Shown here piece after piece: positions 13,004 to 19,891 of a stretch of 28,940 bases of DNA. Under the pieces are notes generated by a model. That model was given only the letters and a program-made list of their open reading frames with translations, ran no database searches and was not told the DNA's origin. This DNA comes from a virus. The position numbers and the translations under genes were made by a program. Positions within the stretch are counted from its first letter, which is position 1, and each line of letters starts with the position of its first letter. Location of the stretch: IMG/VR virus record IMGVR_UViG_3300042504_000087, positions 1-28,940 of that record. One strand, 5' to 3'.

Positions 13004-13573
13004 ATGTCAACTAGAGTCGTAACTGGAAAAGTTCGTTTCTCATACTTCAGCGCTTTGACTGCGCGTAAGAATGAAATGAACGGGAAAGAAGAGTTCTCAA
13101 CGCAAGTGCTTGTCCCAAAGACAGACACCGAAACTGTGAACCAATTGAAAGCGGCAGCCAAGGCCGCATTGACCGCCAAGTTCGGGGACAAGATTCCCAA
13201 GACTGTGCGCAATCCCTTGCGTGATGGCGATACAGAAGTCAAATCCGATGGATCACCACTGGGGCCAGAGTATGCAGGGCATTACTTTTTCAATACCAAA
13301 AGCACCAACAAGCCTGGTGCAGTGGATGCCCATGGCCATGACATTCTTGGATCACAAGATATTGTGTCTGGTGACTATGGCCGCGTGTCTTTGAATGCTT
13401 ATGCTTATGACCAGGCAGGCAACAAAGGCGTGTCGTATGGTTTGAACAACATCATGCTTTTGGCCAAGGGTGATTCGCTGGGTGGTGCAAAACCATCGGC
13501 TGCCAGTGACTTTGGCGTGGTGGCCGGTAAGAGCGCGCCAGCTGCTGCACCTTCAATCGATAACGACTGGTGA
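13004..13573 (+). CDS. Single-stranded DNA-binding protein (DUF2815/Enc34-type)
   Basis: The protein has 189 residues. The start ATG has AGGA eight bases before it. The N-terminal segment GKVRFSYFSALTARKN, the following STQVLVPK strand and the NPLRDGD motif near 73-79 fit the Enc34/DUF2815 ssDNA-binding family. The long Ala-rich linker ends in the acidic, Trp-terminated PSIDNDW, which resembles the protein-docking tip of bacterial SSB. It is the first gene of the plus-strand island and diverges from the helicase operon, so binding to single strands made by the helicase and nuclease is likely. Its last 21 bases overlap the 3' end of the opposite-strand XRE gene. Confidence 0.88.
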   Translation: MSTRVVTGKVRFSYFSALTARKNEMNGKEEFSTQVLVPKTDTETVNQLKAAAKAALTAKFGDKIPKTVRNPLRDGDTEVKSDGSPLGPEYAGHYFFNTKSTNKPGAVDAHGHDILGSQDIVSGDYGRVSLNAYAYDQAGNKGVSYGLNNIMLLAKGDSLGGAKPSAASDFGVVAGKSAPAAAPSIDNDW

Positions 13574-13753
13574 TTTGTCAATCAGTTTCTCAAGCGCCAA
13601 GTGCAATTGATTGACTGATGTCCACAGAGGCTCCACAGTTCCACTCAGCCACCGGCTGACCTGGGACTGCTGGATGCCAGCCTCATCGCACACCGCAGAC
13701 ATGGTTATCTTGTGAGCCTTGGCCCTTGCGCGTATTGTGTGAATTGATTCCAT
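13553..13753 (-). CDS. XRE/Cro-type helix-turn-helix regulator (66 aa)
   Basis: The protein has 66 residues, Cro-like in size. The HTH lies at about 19-38 (SAVCDEAGIQQSQVSRWLSG), with the usual Gln/Ser-rich recognition helix. It is a minus-strand gene inside a plus-strand island, starting 105 bases from the divergent GIY-YIG-like gene, and its 3' end overlaps the ssDNA-binding gene. No Shine-Dalgarno is visible before the ATG at 13753; a -10-like TATACA (13782-13777) would give a very short leader. The likely role is control of the divergent promoters; target sites are proposed at 12942 and 13809. Whether it belongs to a lysogeny switch is not shown, as no integrase is seen. Confidence 0.85.
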   Translation of the reverse strand: MESIHTIRARAKAHKITMSAVCDEAGIQQSQVSRWLSGTVEPLWTSVNQLHLALEKLIDKSPVVID

Positions 13754-13762
13754 GGCCGCATT

Positions 13763-13774
13763 CTAATTGCGGAA
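13763..13774 (-). promoter_or_regulatory. CTAATTGCGGAA element just upstream of the XRE gene
   Basis: CTAATTGCGGAA lies ten bases before the XRE start codon and between the predicted -10 and the ATG. It is one base longer than the motif CTAATGCGGAA, whose reverse complement is repeated at 8.10-8.39 kb. ATTC and GAAT flank it as inverted arms (13760-13775). It may be a distant copy of that motif or coincidence. Confidence 0.3.
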
Positions 13775-13805
13775 TATGTATAAAAACAACAGATAAAAAT
13801 AAATG

Positions 13806-13833
13806 TTTACAGAAAGTTTATTTCTGTCATAGT
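13806..13833 (+). promoter_or_regulatory. Putative promoter with embedded palindrome for the GIY-YIG-like gene
   Basis: TTTACA (13806-13811) and CATAGT (13828-13833) are weak -35/-10 candidates with a 16-base spacer, about 25 bases before the GIY-YIG-like start. Overlapping them is a perfect inverted repeat, ACAGAAA-GTTTA-TTTCTGT (13809-13827). A repressor bound there would block this promoter and possibly the XRE promoter on the other strand. Confidence 0.45.
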
Positions 13834-13858
13834 TCGTTTGTGATGACGGAGACAAATT

Positions 13859-14338
13859 ATGAGTTACACAAATTGGACTGTTGAGAAACTTGAAGAGCTG
13901 GCAAAGCAGTACACCAGAAAAATTGATTTTCAAGACCAGTATGGTGGTGCTTATGCTGCTGCTAGAAAACTTGGAATCTGGACACGAATTAGCGCCCACA
14001 TGGAAACAAATCACAAAAGAAACATTGTGTATTTGGCCAAGGTTTTAGACCCTGACTTTGAGAATGTTTACAAAGTTGGTATTTCCTCTGATGGTCGAAT
14101 CATGCAGCGCATGTATGACAACATGCGTAAATCAGGTTTTGACTTCAAAGTTATCAGATTCACAAAGATAAAAGCTGAAGCTGGAAAAGTTGAAAAAGAG
14201 CTGCTGGCAATTGGGACCAAGATTGATCAGCAAACAAAAGAGAGACTGGGCCGCTTTAATGGCCACACTGAATATGTATTTATGGCAGAAGAGCAAATTG
14301 CAAAGTGCCACAAAACATTAGACCAATACGCTATTTAA
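13859..14338 (+). CDS. GIY-YIG-like protein (T5orf172/MUG113 type)
   Basis: The protein has 159 residues. The N-terminal part (residues 7-45, ending in AYAAARKLGIW) looks like a small DNA-binding helical unit. The GIY-YIG-like core follows: IVYLAKVLDPDFENVYKVG (about 56-74), with VYL in place of GIY and VYKVG as the second strand. A Glu (VEKELL, near 112) and the closing NGHTEYVFMA resemble the T5orf172/MUG113 group. The nuclease activity is inferred from the fold signature. The gene is AT-rich compared with the replication genes and diverges from the XRE regulator, which suggests regulated, possibly accessory, expression. Confidence 0.75.
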   Translation: MSYTNWTVEKLEELAKQYTRKIDFQDQYGGAYAAARKLGIWTRISAHMETNHKRNIVYLAKVLDPDFENVYKVGISSDGRIMQRMYDNMRKSGFDFKVIRFTKIKAEAGKVEKELLAIGTKIDQQTKERLGRFNGHTEYVFMAEEQIAKCHKTLDQYAI

Positions 14339-14358
14339 ACCACAAACGAAAGAAACCG

Positions 14359-14454
14359 ATGAAACCCTCAACCGAAACTCTCCTTGATTATTTGACTGCC
14401 TTGGCCATTGGCGTTGGCTTGGCTGTTTTACTTGTCGCATGGTGGTCAGCATGA
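14359..14454 (+). CDS. Very small membrane peptide (31 aa)
   Basis: A 31-codon gene, starting MKPSTETLLDYLTALAIGVG and continuing LAVLLVAWWSA. It is one predicted transmembrane helix with a short N-terminal tail. It starts 20 bases after the GIY-YIG-like stop, with a purine-rich GAAAGAAA upstream, and its stop overlaps the next ATG as ATGA. No family is recognised; single-helix peptides in phages often target the host membrane or assist lysis, but nothing here shows which. Confidence 0.6.
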   Translation: MKPSTETLLDYLTALAIGVGLAVLLVAWWSA

Positions 14455-14720
14455 GCAGAGACGAAATCTTTGAATTGATTGAGGCCAATGGCCTGACCTT
14501 GCATGGCGACATTGAACACTTTGCAGCGCTTGTCGCTGATCTTGTTTACGCTAAATACTTGGAACAACCAACACCCACCCAGACTGGCGTGATCTCAATA
14601 GCAATTTCAGAGCCAGTTGCATACCTTTGCGAGAACGCAGCTGGCCACAGATATTTCCGCTGGAAAAAGCCTTCAAGCGTATACAAGCCAATTGCGCTCT
14701 ACACAAAAGACCAAGCATGA
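14451..14720 (+). CDS. Small hypothetical protein (89 aa)
   Basis: Not recognised. The protein has 89 residues from the ATG at 14451, which overlaps the preceding stop as ATGA and has GGTGG five bases before it; a start at 14439 is in frame but lies inside the membrane peptide gene. The first half is an acidic helix (SRDEIFELIEANGLTLHG, residues 2-19). The second half has strands with aromatic residues (VAYLCENAAGHRYFRWKK) as in small beta-rich early phage proteins. Its stop overlaps the next start by ATGA. Confidence 0.72.
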   Translation: MSRDEIFELIEANGLTLHGDIEHFAALVADLVYAKYLEQPTPTQTGVISIAISEPVAYLCENAAGHRYFRWKKPSSVYKPIALYTKDQA

Positions 14721-14992
14721 ACTACGGCCCAACACCTAACTGCCCCAGAGGCTTGTACCAGTTTGAATGCTCGGTTGAAGACGTTGACCTGGTCTGCTTC
14801 TTGGAATACAGCCCAGAAGAAAAGGGATCAGTTGATTCTTATGGCGCACCTTATGAGCCAAATATTGATGAGTGCATGACCCTCAATAACGCATACATCG
14901 CAGGCACTGATGTGGACATTGCCCACATGATCTTGCAAAGCCTGGTGGACCACATTGAAGTGTCTGCGCTGGAAAAATACAATGACCGATGA
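14717..14992 (+). CDS. Small hypothetical protein (91 aa)
   Basis: Not recognised. The protein has 91 residues from the ATG at 14717, chosen because it overlaps the preceding stop as ATGA; longer readings would lie inside the previous gene. It is acidic with three cysteines (9, 18, 27). The core VDLVCFLEYSPEEKG and the helix DIAHMILQSLVDHIEVSALE suggest a compact alpha/beta protein. It is part of the plus-strand string of small unknown genes, which resemble early takeover genes only in position and size. Confidence 0.7.
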   Translation: MNYGPTPNCPRGLYQFECSVEDVDLVCFLEYSPEEKGSVDSYGAPYEPNIDECMTLNNAYIAGTDVDIAHMILQSLVDHIEVSALEKYNDR

Positions 14993-15161
14993 CTTGCCAC
15001 CAGCCATTGATGCCTGCCTTGACCTGGTCAATGACTTACTGCACCCAGAAGTCTTTGGCCATGCAATCCCCAATGAAGTCAAAACCCGTGCATTCGTTGT
15101 CAGGACAATGCTGGAGCGCTTAAAAGCCAGAATGGAGACCAGCACATGGCCAGAGGCTTAA
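14982..15161 (+). CDS. Small hypothetical protein (59 aa)
   Basis: Not recognised. The protein has 59 residues from the ATG at 14982, which overlaps the upstream gene by 11 bases and has a GGAAAA-like ribosome site. It is wholly helical by appearance (PAIDACLDLVNDLLHPE, then TRAFVVRTMLERLKARME), with acidic first and basic second half. An ATG at 14989 in another frame also overlaps the preceding stop, but its product looks less protein-like. The gene overlaps the winged-helix gene by 16 bases. Confidence 0.62.
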   Translation: MTDDLPPAIDACLDLVNDLLHPEVFGHAIPNEVKTRAFVVRTMLERLKARMETSTWPEA

Positions 15162-15532
15162 AACCCCGTGTAAGCCCTGCCATTGAGGCAGCGCTCCAAA
15201 AGAAAGGCAATCTGTCAGACCTTGATCTGGCCAAGTTGTGCTTTTGTGCCAGGCGCAGTGCTGCAAGGATTCTGTTTGATTTGCACCGCCATGAATTGGT
15301 ATATATCTCTGGATATACCAGAGTGAGCGCCAATGGCCAGTGGCGGCCTCTGTGGTCATGGGGTGATGGGGATGATGCCATTGCGCCTGGGCCAGTGCCA
15401 GGCTCAGAGCGCATTAAGAAATACCGCGAGAAAATGTCAGCCGATGACAAAGACTTTGACGCTGCCAGACGCAGGCAGAAAAGACGGGTTGTGAAACGCG
15501 ACCCACTTGTGGCCGCGTTTTTTGGGTCTTAG
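15146..15532 (+). CDS. Winged-helix DNA-binding-like protein (128 aa)
   Basis: The protein has 128 residues. The first 60 residues read as a winged helix: SDLDLAKLCFCARRSAARIL as helix-turn-helix, then LHRHELVYISGYTRVS as the wing. An aromatic strand (GQWRPLWSWGDG) follows. The C-terminal third is very basic (ARRRQKRRVVKR), consistent with nucleic-acid contact. It could be a transcription regulator of the phage programme; the sequence does not tell whether it activates or represses. It is the last plus-strand gene and its stop abuts the stop of the convergent ejection gene without a base between. Confidence 0.72.
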   Translation: MARGLKPRVSPAIEAALQKKGNLSDLDLAKLCFCARRSAARILFDLHRHELVYISGYTRVSANGQWRPLWSWGDGDDAIAPGPVPGSERIKKYREKMSADDKDFDAARRRQKRRVVKRDPLVAAFFGS

Positions 15533-17635
15533 TTATGGTGCAACATAGTCGGGCAACATTCCACCGATCTGACCAGCACCGCGGCCTGCAACACCAGCAG
15601 CTCTTGCGCGAGACTCGTTCAGTTTCCTGACAATATCTGCCAGCTGGGTCAACTGCTGGGGATCACGCGAGAGCAAGATGCGGCCAATTTCATTTCGCAC
15701 GGCCTCTGGGGTCTGAGTCTGACGGGCCAGATTAGTGGCTGCCGTGACAATGGCCATTGGGCTTCCAGAAGCCGCTGCGCCAGCTGTCTGGGCCAATGGT
15801 GCAATATCAAGATCAGCCTGTCCGGCCAATCTAGCAGCAGTTTGTGAGCCACGGCCAGCAGATTCCAAACGCTTAAGCGCCTCTTCTCTATAAACGGCAG
15901 CAGAAAATGCTTTGTAGTCATTGCCAAATGCGGCCTTCAATCTGTCTTGCGTTGCAGGCTCTTTATAGAATTTGAGCAATGATGTTTGGCCAGCCTCTGT
16001 GCCAGTCTTTTGACGCAAAGCCTGCAAAACACCAATTCTGTATGCTTCAAGTTCAGACGGGTTTAAACCTTTGATAGCTTGCTGCGCATCAAGAATGTCA
16101 CCTTGCATGACCTTTCGACCAATCTCGGCAGCATCCATCATTTGTGATGGTCCAGCATAAGTCTTCATGGCCAAACCATAAGCAGACTGGCCACCAATCT
16201 TGGGTGATTTATTGACAAGCAAATTGGTCAAATCAACGCGAATTTTGTCAGTTGCCAATGCGTCATTGTTATTGCCTGTTCTTCTTAAGGCTTGCGCTGA
16301 GTCATACAAAGTCTGCTTCAGAGTATCCAAAACATTCATTGGCACTTGTTCGCCATACTTTAAGGCTGACAGATCAATGTCTAGGCCAGTTTGCTTTCTA
16401 TAAAGGTTTTCAGCATCGCGCTGCATATTGCCTGACTTTTTAAGCAAATTGATCAAGTTGTTATCGACAGATAAATTAGCAGCATCAACCACAGCATAGT
16501 AAGGGCGTGATTCTTGATAGCGCTTGTTTGCAAAGTTCTCAATGCTTTGCATAAACTGAGCGCCACCAGTGCCAAGGGTTTCATCAGACGCTTCCATCAA
16601 TCGGCCAGCACGGCCTACTTGGCGCTCACGAATAGCACGTTCTGTAGCACTTGCCGTTGTGCCAGGCAATGTGGCCTGCACATCGAGCAAATTGCGTGTA
16701 GACGGGCCACCCACATCAGCAATGCGAGCCTCTGGGCCTAATTTCAAGAGTCTGGCCTGCGCTCTGGTCAATGCGTTTGCTCCTGTCAATGGCTCTGGCA
16801 CATCACGAATCAAAGCCTCTGCCACCTTTTGCTGGGCATAAGTGCCAGCAGCTGTGGGAGACATACGCGCCATGGCCTGACGACCACCAGCACCAAGAAT
16901 GCCCATCACTGGCTGAGTGGTAACACCTAGGCCGCCACTGATCAATGCGCTTTTGCCCGCCTCTTTCAGCATCTCTATTGCGTCATCTTCGTATGAGCCG
17001 CCAAGACCGCTGACAAATCCATAGCCAGCGCCAGAGCCACCAGCTTGTGCCATGCGCTGGCCCATGCCCATGACTTGGCCAGCACCAGGCGCAGCAGTCA
17101 TGTATCTGCCTGCCGCTTGAATTGAGGGTGCAATGCTTGGCGCGACTCGTTGAATTGCAGGCAACGTAGCACCGCCAACATTCCTGACGACAGTGCTTGG
17201 CAGTCCGCCAACCACCATGGGCAGACTGGCCACCAGTTGGCCACCAGCGGCCTTGTATGGTGATTCTTGCTGATAGGACTCGGCAGCACCGCGCATGATG
17301 TCACGGCCCTGCGCGTAGGCTTCAGACAATGGAATGCCTTGCTCAAGCGCTGCAAATGGAGCGCCAACTGCACCCACAATTCTAGGGAATGTGTTGAATG
17401 TTGGGCCTTGCATGGCGCTGACAAAACCGCGAAAACTTTCTGGCAGTTCTGTGCCTTCTCGGTAGGCCGGAGACTGTCCCAAGAATTTTAGGATTTCCCC
17501 TGGCTTATATTGATTCTCAAGCGCGGCTGTGACTTGTGGTCCAACATCTGGCAGTTGAGCCAAAAACTGAATGATCTGGTCATCCTTATAGCCAGCCTTT
17601 TGAGCTTCTTTGATTTTCTCTTTAATGCCATCCAT
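15533..17635 (-). CDS. Large internal virion/ejection-type protein (700 aa)
   Basis: The protein has 700 residues. The N-terminus carries a Lys-rich helix and two GY/KP-type helices (AGYKDDQIIQFLAQLP, then YKPGEILKFLGQSP), followed by Gly/Ala-rich, partly hydrophobic stretches (residues 75-250) suited to membrane insertion. A long helical C-terminal half follows, rich in Ala, Gln, Arg and Leu. This composition, together with three similar neighbours upstream, is typical of podovirus proteins ejected into the host with DNA. The start has AGGAGG six bases before it, inside the last codons of the upstream gene. The assignment rests on context and composition; no named domain is recognised. Confidence 0.72.
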   Translation of the reverse strand: MDGIKEKIKEAQKAGYKDDQIIQFLAQLPDVGPQVTAALENQYKPGEILKFLGQSPAYREGTELPESFRGFVSAMQGPTFNTFPRIVGAVGAPFAALEQGIPLSEAYAQGRDIMRGAAESYQQESPYKAAGGQLVASLPMVVGGLPSTVVRNVGGATLPAIQRVAPSIAPSIQAAGRYMTAAPGAGQVMGMGQRMAQAGGSGAGYGFVSGLGGSYEDDAIEMLKEAGKSALISGGLGVTTQPVMGILGAGGRQAMARMSPTAAGTYAQQKVAEALIRDVPEPLTGANALTRAQARLLKLGPEARIADVGGPSTRNLLDVQATLPGTTASATERAIRERQVGRAGRLMEASDETLGTGGAQFMQSIENFANKRYQESRPYYAVVDAANLSVDNNLINLLKKSGNMQRDAENLYRKQTGLDIDLSALKYGEQVPMNVLDTLKQTLYDSAQALRRTGNNNDALATDKIRVDLTNLLVNKSPKIGGQSAYGLAMKTYAGPSQMMDAAEIGRKVMQGDILDAQQAIKGLNPSELEAYRIGVLQALRQKTGTEAGQTSLLKFYKEPATQDRLKAAFGNDYKAFSAAVYREEALKRLESAGRGSQTAARLAGQADLDIAPLAQTAGAAASGSPMAIVTAATNLARQTQTPEAVRNEIGRILLSRDPQQLTQLADIVRKLNESRARAAGVAGRGAGQIGGMLPDYVAP

Positions 17636-17637
17636 GA

Positions 17638-18936
17638 TCAGCCTCCTGGTACACCAAAGATATTACTAAGGGATGGTCTTGCTGCACCACCACCGCCACC
17701 GCTTGGTAATGCACCAGGTCTTGTTCGCATGACTGACGGGATAGTGGCTGGAGCGCCAAGGGCTGTATCAAGGTTTTTGAAACCATAAGCATCACCAAAT
17801 CCTCGATACTCATTGCGCTTCTTGTTGTACGCATCGCCAGCGGCTGCATACAGTTCGTTGGCCAAAGCCTTAAAGTCATCGCGCTGAGTCGGTGTGAGCT
17901 TTTGGCCACTTAGCATATTGCTGAAATAATTGTTCAATCGATCCATACGGCCAGAAGCGGCCATGGCAATTGCCAATTCAGACTCACGCACCACAGAGCC
18001 AGGGTCTAGCAATTTCATAATCTTGGTAGCACCAGCCACATCACCAATTGGTGTGCCTGCACTCAATGATGAAACCACCTGACCAAATGCAGACTGCATA
18101 TCGCTGTAGTCTTTGTAGATTGGCTCTGCTTTAAATGCCTTGCCAAGACTCATCTCATTTTCAAACCCTTTTTGGCCACTAGTCATGTCCACTGGGACTT
18201 TGACATTGACATTGGTTGCACCAGAGCGCCTCAGTTGCATAATGTTTTCAAGAGTTACAGGCATTCCTGCCTCTCTAAGCAAACGCGACTCGGCTGGTGA
18301 TGGCTCTGGCTTGTCTAGTTGACGTAAGCCTTCTAGTGTCACGGGCAGACCCAATGCCCTTAAAGTCTTGATATTCTCTGGAGTGGCCTCTGGCTTCATG
18401 GCCTCTAGTAAATACTGAGTGCCTTTCTCTCGGCCAAGACCGCCAATCAAGGCACGTTGCTGTGAACTCAAGTTGGCCAATGGATTGGCTGCCGTAGGTG
18501 CAGGCGCTGTTGGCATTGTCTCCGACATAAATCTCTCAATCGGTGGCACTGCCTCGCCCGTCAATGGTTGCATCGGTGCAGGCGCAGCGGCTTCTGGTGG
18601 TTGCAACATCTTTAAAAAATTAGCCTCAGATGCAGCTGCACGTTGGCTTTCTTTTATCTTTTCACCCAAAAGCAAATCTTGCAGTGAGCCAGCACGGGCT
18701 TGTTGATAACCTTGCTGACCAGCCTGCAAAGCCGATCCAAGTGCTTGGCCCAAACTGATTGGCGTTGTGCTTCGGCCACTGGCCTGCAATAGTGCAGCAG
18801 CCGCTGAAAGTGTCGCATTACGGCCAAGCAGTTTGCGCTGGTCTTCTGTCAACAATGCATCAAGTCCTGATGGAGTGCCACCAAGACCGCCACCACCAAA
18901 TAAATTGCCTAAATTTGCAAAATCAAAATTAGCCAT
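17638..18936 (-). CDS. Internal virion/ejection-type protein (432 aa)
   Basis: The protein has 432 residues. A Gly-rich N-terminus (NLFGGGGLGG, residues 11-20) is followed by an Ala/Gln-rich helix, Pro/Ala linkers and a helical C-terminal half ending in SNIFGVPGG. An internal duplication is visible: LRALGLPVTLEGLRQL and LLREAGMPVTLENIMQL, each preceded by a TPEN/SPAE turn. The upstream ribosome site is AAGGGG. It lies two bases before the 700-aa ejection gene. By position and composition it is a virion-internal or DNA-ejection component. Its specific role is unknown. Confidence 0.7.
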   Translation of the reverse strand: MANFDFANLGNLFGGGGLGGTPSGLDALLTEDQRKLLGRNATLSAAAALLQASGRSTTPISLGQALGSALQAGQQGYQQARAGSLQDLLLGEKIKESQRAAASEANFLKMLQPPEAAAPAPMQPLTGEAVPPIERFMSETMPTAPAPTAANPLANLSSQQRALIGGLGREKGTQYLLEAMKPEATPENIKTLRALGLPVTLEGLRQLDKPEPSPAESRLLREAGMPVTLENIMQLRRSGATNVNVKVPVDMTSGQKGFENEMSLGKAFKAEPIYKDYSDMQSAFGQVVSSLSAGTPIGDVAGATKIMKLLDPGSVVRESELAIAMAASGRMDRLNNYFSNMLSGQKLTPTQRDDFKALANELYAAAGDAYNKKRNEYRGFGDAYGFKNLDTALGAPATIPSVMRTRPGALPSGGGGGAARPSLSNIFGVPGG

Positions 18937-18946
18937 TTTTTACCCC

Positions 18947-19882
18947 TTAACCAAGTGCGCCAAGAATTCCACCAGCAATTGCGCCATAAGGGCCGCCTAT
19001 TTGCGCCCCAGCCGCCGCACCACCAAGAATACCCGCACCCACATTTCTTGTGTATGGAGTCGTTGCCACCATGCCAAGATTGGCAGGCTGCGCACCGAGT
19101 GAAGACTGGACCACACCCAGACGCTGCAAACCAATATTTCGGATTGCATCCATTTGTTGCTGGTCCAAAGCCTGACGCGCACCGCCAGCGGCCATGACCG
19201 CTTGAGCGCCACCAAGACGCAATGCTTGTTGTTGAGCAGCCAAATTACCTAGCTGGCTTGCACCGCCTAGCCTTAATTGCGCACCTTGCAAGCCTGCTTG
19301 CTGATTGGCAATGTCGGCTGCTGATCTGCGCGCAATGTCTGCCTGCTGCATGGCCATCGCCTGGTTAAATGCCTGCTCGTTTAAAGTTGTTCCAAGTGTG
19401 GCGGCCTGCTTGGCAAACCCTTGGTTAGTCAGAGCCTCGGCCACACCTTGGCGTGATCCACCAAATGCACGGGCTTGCGTGGCACGTTCACCAGTTTGCT
19501 GAATGGCAGCGCGTCTTGCAGATTCCAGATCAGCCAATGCATTGGTGCGCACAGCTGATGTATATGGATTCATGTAAGAGCCAATTGAGCCTGGTCCAGT
19601 CAATCCCAAATTAGTCTGCTGCGCTGAAATCTGTGCAGGCTGATAAACACCGCCATAAGCGGCCATTTGAGCCGCCAAGTCTGTGCCACTGATGCCTGGG
19701 CCAGCGAGGCCCGTGTTGACCAGAGCCTCCTCGCCTGCCTGGTACATCGGGTTATAGCCAGCAAACTGCTGGACAGGCAATGCACCAGCGACCCCTTGGG
19801 CCTGCTGAAAGTTGGCCAAGAATGCTTCTTTGATTTGGGGATCAATGGAGCTTGTTGACGTTGTTGTTCCACCTTTTGACAT
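18947..19882 (-). CDS. Internal virion/ejection-type protein with C-terminal glycine zipper (311 aa)
   Basis: The protein has 311 residues. It opens with a Thr/Ser-rich segment, then long Ala/Gln-rich helices with the YMNPYTSAVR segment (near 103). The last 30 residues (AGILGGAAAGAQIGG, then YGAIAGGILGALG) form a glycine zipper, a pattern of tightly packing membrane helices. Ribosome site AAGG lies seven bases upstream. This fits a channel-forming ejection protein that crosses the host inner membrane during DNA entry. The YMNPYT-containing arrangement recurs in environmental phages, but I cannot name a family with certainty. Confidence 0.74.
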   Translation of the reverse strand: MSKGGTTTSTSSIDPQIKEAFLANFQQAQGVAGALPVQQFAGYNPMYQAGEEALVNTGLAGPGISGTDLAAQMAAYGGVYQPAQISAQQTNLGLTGPGSIGSYMNPYTSAVRTNALADLESARRAAIQQTGERATQARAFGGSRQGVAEALTNQGFAKQAATLGTTLNEQAFNQAMAMQQADIARRSAADIANQQAGLQGAQLRLGGASQLGNLAAQQQALRLGGAQAVMAAGGARQALDQQQMDAIRNIGLQRLGVVQSSLGAQPANLGMVATTPYTRNVGAGILGGAAAGAQIGGPYGAIAGGILGALG

Positions 19883-19891
19883 ATTGCCACC

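Noticed and set aside
13553-13753. Complete lysogeny module (CI/Cro with integrase)
   Set aside because: Only one 66-residue XRE protein is present; no integrase, excisionase or attachment site is recognised in the window.
13988-14014. Minus-strand open frame reaching from the XRE region into the GIY-YIG-like gene
   Set aside because: It is in antisense to the well-supported GIY-YIG-like gene and has an unconvincing, Cys/Ser/Phe-rich product.
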